Below are positions 22,792 to 24,622 of a stretch of DNA of 24,622 nt, piece by piece (position 1 is the first letter of the stretch; each line of letters starts with the position of its first letter). Source of the stretch: JBLHGU01 sp047615875. GTDB lineage: Bacteria; Pseudomonadota; Gammaproteobacteria; Arenicellales; CAJQKF01. The position numbers were made by a program, and so were the translations under genes. A model generated the notes under the pieces. That model saw only the letters and a program-made list of their open reading frames with translations. It did not search any database and had not been told where the DNA came from. The stretch covers positions 1 to 24,622 of the forward strand of contig JBLHGU010000065.1 of NCBI GenBank assembly GCA_047615875.1, read 5' to 3'.

Positions 22792-23694
22792 CTGGATATC
22801 AATTGGCTCGAGGATTTCGTCAGCCTTGCCCGAACTTTGAATTTTACCCGGGCGGCGGAAGAACGTAATGTCACACAACCGGCGTTTTCCAGACGTATAA
22901 GATCGTTGGAGATCTGGTCGGGCACGTCTCTGATCGACCGCTCTACTTACCCCATTAGATTGACTGTTGCTGGAAACGAATTCTTGCCGGTTGCCAAAGA
23001 TATTGTTTCTACCTTAATCAGCAATCGTGACATGCTGCGGGAACACGACCGGGGTGGTCTTTCGTTTCAGAGTTTTACTGCAACCCATAGCGTTTCAATC
23101 AACCATATCGCGCCTTTGGTGGAAAAATTACAACAGGTCACACCTGATCTTCGCACGCGAGTGGTATCCGATAATTTACATGCCTGCTGCCATCGACTTA
23201 GTGAAGGTGACTGTGATTTTCTGCTTTGTTATCGACACCCTGAGGTAGCCCTGACACTGGATGAGCAACAGTACCACCGTCTAACACTGGATTCAGAACG
23301 ATTGGTACCAGTCAGCAAGTGTGATAGTTCTGGTCAACCTTTATGGCAGTTGGCTGATGCAGCTAGCCAACCGGTGCCTTTATTAGCTTATGCTAGCGGT
23401 TCATTTTTGGGTGCCGTGGTGCAACGACAAATTGCAAACCACGATTTCAATCTGGATGTACGCCACGTGGATGCTTTTGCAGAGTCGCTTAAAAGTCTGG
23501 TTTTACAGGGGGTCGGCATGGCTTGGCTACCAGAGGGATCAGTTCGTGCCAGTATGGAGCAGGGGCTTGTCACTTATGCTGGACCAAAAGAGTATTCTGA
23601 AACCCTTTACCTATCTATATTCACCGATCCTAGCAGGTTAAATGAACAGGGCTTGTTGCTGTGGAACTGGTTGAAACTGAATAATCCGTTGTAG
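22792..23694 (+). CDS. LysR family transcriptional regulator (probable CTG start)
   Basis: A 300-residue LysR regulator read from CTG at 22792. The N-terminus DINWLEDFVSLARTLNFTRA then AEERNVTQPAFSRRIRSLE is a complete LysR winged helix-turn-helix; starting at the first common start codon (TTG at 22837) would delete its first helix. The effector domain follows (about 90-295), ending at a normal length. It is divergent from the CuyA-like lyase and transporter operon with a shared 135-bp control region holding a perfect palindrome, so it is the probable regulator of that operon. The inducer is likely the transported sulfur compound or its product. Confidence 0.88.
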   Translation: MDINWLEDFVSLARTLNFTRAAEERNVTQPAFSRRIRSLEIWSGTSLIDRSTYPIRLTVAGNEFLPVAKDIVSTLISNRDMLREHDRGGLSFQSFTATHSVSINHIAPLVEKLQQVTPDLRTRVVSDNLHACCHRLSEGDCDFLLCYRHPEVALTLDEQQYHRLTLDSERLVPVSKCDSSGQPLWQLADAASQPVPLLAYASGSFLGAVVQRQIANHDFNLDVRHVDAFAESLKSLVLQGVGMAWLPEGSVRASMEQGLVTYAGPKEYSETLYLSIFTDPSRLNEQGLLLWNWLKLNNPL

Positions 23695-24153
23695 TGGTAG
23701 TAGCTGGAAGCAATACAGGCAAGCCAAGACATTACATCCTTCCGTACCCCGCCACCACCGACTCTATAGCCCTTACCTACACGCTAATTTATATAATATA
23801 TACAGAACAGGTAGTCATCAGTGTTAGCAGATTCTTGACATTTATTTATGTGAAAAACCTGTATCCCAGTAAATGGGCATCAGTTTTATTCTCGTAATAA
23901 CTGTCTATTATTACAGTCTTCTGAGTCATCCAGCCAGGATTATTAAGAGAATCTACTTATTATCGACAGCCAACACCACTCGACCTCAACTGCCAAACCT
24001 GGTAACTGCTTGCTCTGGGCATTAGAGATAATTCCGCGGCCTCGAAAAGAGGTCGTGCCTTCATGAAGTGAGCACTTAGCAGTAATATCTCATAATAAAT
24101 GAGAACTACTTTTCATAGAAACCTGAATCAAGTCACGGAAAATAAGCAAACCC
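23695..24153. other. Intergenic region before the sterol desaturase gene
   Basis: No convincing gene. It contains a TTGACA (about 23832-23837) and AT-rich patches that could be promoter parts, and an 8-bp hairpin GCGGCCTC-GAAAA-GAGGTCGT (about 24037-24057) with two G-T pairs and no following T-run, so not a clear terminator. Confidence 0.4.
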
Positions 24154-24622
24154 ATGTCGAACTCCTCCGCTGTCGAATCTAAATCTGACGGTTCTGGTAA
24201 AGCCAACAGGACCTGGAACTTCCAGCCAACATTACCCCTAAAAACCTCGCCCTACTTTAACTGGCCGGTAGATCTTGTTGCCTCGGCAAAGTGGATATTG
24301 CGAAGCTGGTCACCGCTTTCGGAACGATTCATTATTTTGTTACTTTCCATTCTATCGTGGAAGTTTTTCCATCCTGAACTTGAACGCTGCAAGGCCTTTG
24401 CGCCAGACTGGATTGCCGAGATCTATTTGCGCAATCTGCTATTAATGACTCTGGTAGCCGGTGGGCTGCATCTATATTTCTACAAATGGAAAGTCCAGGG
24501 CGATGAGCGCCGCTACGACACCCGGCCTTTTCCTCGTAATAGCCAGAAATTCACCCTCAAGTGTCAGGTAAAGGACAACATGTTTTGGACCCTGGTCAGT
24601 GGTGTAACCATCTGGAGTGCCT
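24154..24622 (+). CDS. Sterol desaturase / fatty acid hydroxylase family protein, N-terminal part
   Basis: The open frame from ATG at 24154 runs off the right edge after 156 codons. After a polar N-terminus come hydrophobic stretches (FIILLLSILSW, LLLMTLVAGGLHLYFY), then YKWKVQGDERRYDTRP, and finally VKDNMFWTLVSGVTIWSA. This last pattern (Q-V-x-DNMFWTLxSGVTIW) is typical of bacterial sterol desaturase family proteins, di-iron membrane enzymes that hydroxylate or desaturate lipids. The His boxes lie beyond the window. The Shine-Dalgarno is weak (ACGGAAAA, about 12 nt upstream), so the start may differ slightly. There is no evident functional tie to the LysR cluster. Confidence 0.8.
   Translation, partial: MSNSSAVESKSDGSGKANRTWNFQPTLPLKTSPYFNWPVDLVASAKWILRSWSPLSERFIILLLSILSWKFFHPELERCKAFAPDWIAEIYLRNLLLMTLVAGGLHLYFYKWKVQGDERRYDTRPFPRNSQKFTLKCQVKDNMFWTLVSGVTIWSA

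Noticed and set aside
23960..24110. Short reverse-strand frame reading KARPLFEAAELSLMPRAS
   Set aside because: About 35-50 codons, no recognised family and no good start or ribosome-binding site; could be a remnant but not supportable.
1..24622. Search for CRISPR arrays, integron attC sites or prophage genes
   Set aside because: No regularly spaced repeats, integrase, capsid or terminase-like frames seen.

Overview
The window looks like chromosomal DNA of a marine-type gammaproteobacterium. The evidence is an intact rdgC (a gene confined to beta- and gammaproteobacteria), moderate base composition, and enzymes typical of heterotrophs that feed on betaines, sulfonium and sulfonate compounds. 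No rRNA, tRNA, CRISPR array or intact transposase is visible. All family calls rest on reading motifs; no database search was possible.

Layout: (1) 1-2005: the start of a DmpA-type (S58) peptidase running off the left edge, a divergent peptide deformylase paralogue, and an RHH/PIN (VapBC-type) toxin-antitoxin pair. (2) 2308-7194: a same-strand catabolic cluster of an amidase, a GlxA/GbdR-like AraC regulator, a Rieske oxygenase alpha subunit and an MDR dehydrogenase. (3) 7290-8207: rdgC. (4) 8373-12338: a surface-sugar group with a Gfo/Idh/MocA oxidoreductase, a GT2 glycosyltransferase and an unknown protein on the plus strand, converging on a 2-hydroxyacid dehydrogenase and an RmlC-like epimerase on the minus strand. 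(5) 12430-13481: GTCATC-type palindromic repeats followed by a shattered cytochrome P450 pseudogene. (6) 13522-15483: a cupin of the DMSP lyase (DddL/DddQ) family and a thiolase. (7) 15521-17788: a small graveyard. A HigA antitoxin sits beside a truncated higB, and an AbiEi antitoxin beside an internally deleted, frameshifted abiEii. These are followed by a 116-bp MITE-like element with 19-bp inverted ends and a second palindromic repeat. (8) 17836-22656: a minus-strand operon for a PLP-dependent lyase of the D-cysteine desulfhydrase / L-cysteate sulfo-lyase (CuyA) type, followed by a ProU/OpuA-type transporter (binding protein, ATPase, and a permease with an unusual N-terminal extension). (9) 22792-23694: a divergent LysR regulator that appears to start at CTG and is preceded by a perfect 9-bp palindrome. 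(10) 24154-24622: the start of a sterol desaturase family gene.

The metabolic theme is uptake and breakdown of methylated onium compounds and C3 sulfur compounds. The ABC importer, the CuyA-like lyase, the DddL-like cupin and the betaine-demethylase-like Rieske oxygenase with its GlxA regulator all fit this. The links between them are inference from proximity. A second theme is decay: two neighbouring toxin-antitoxin loci have each lost the toxin and kept the antitoxin, and the P450 has been broken several times.
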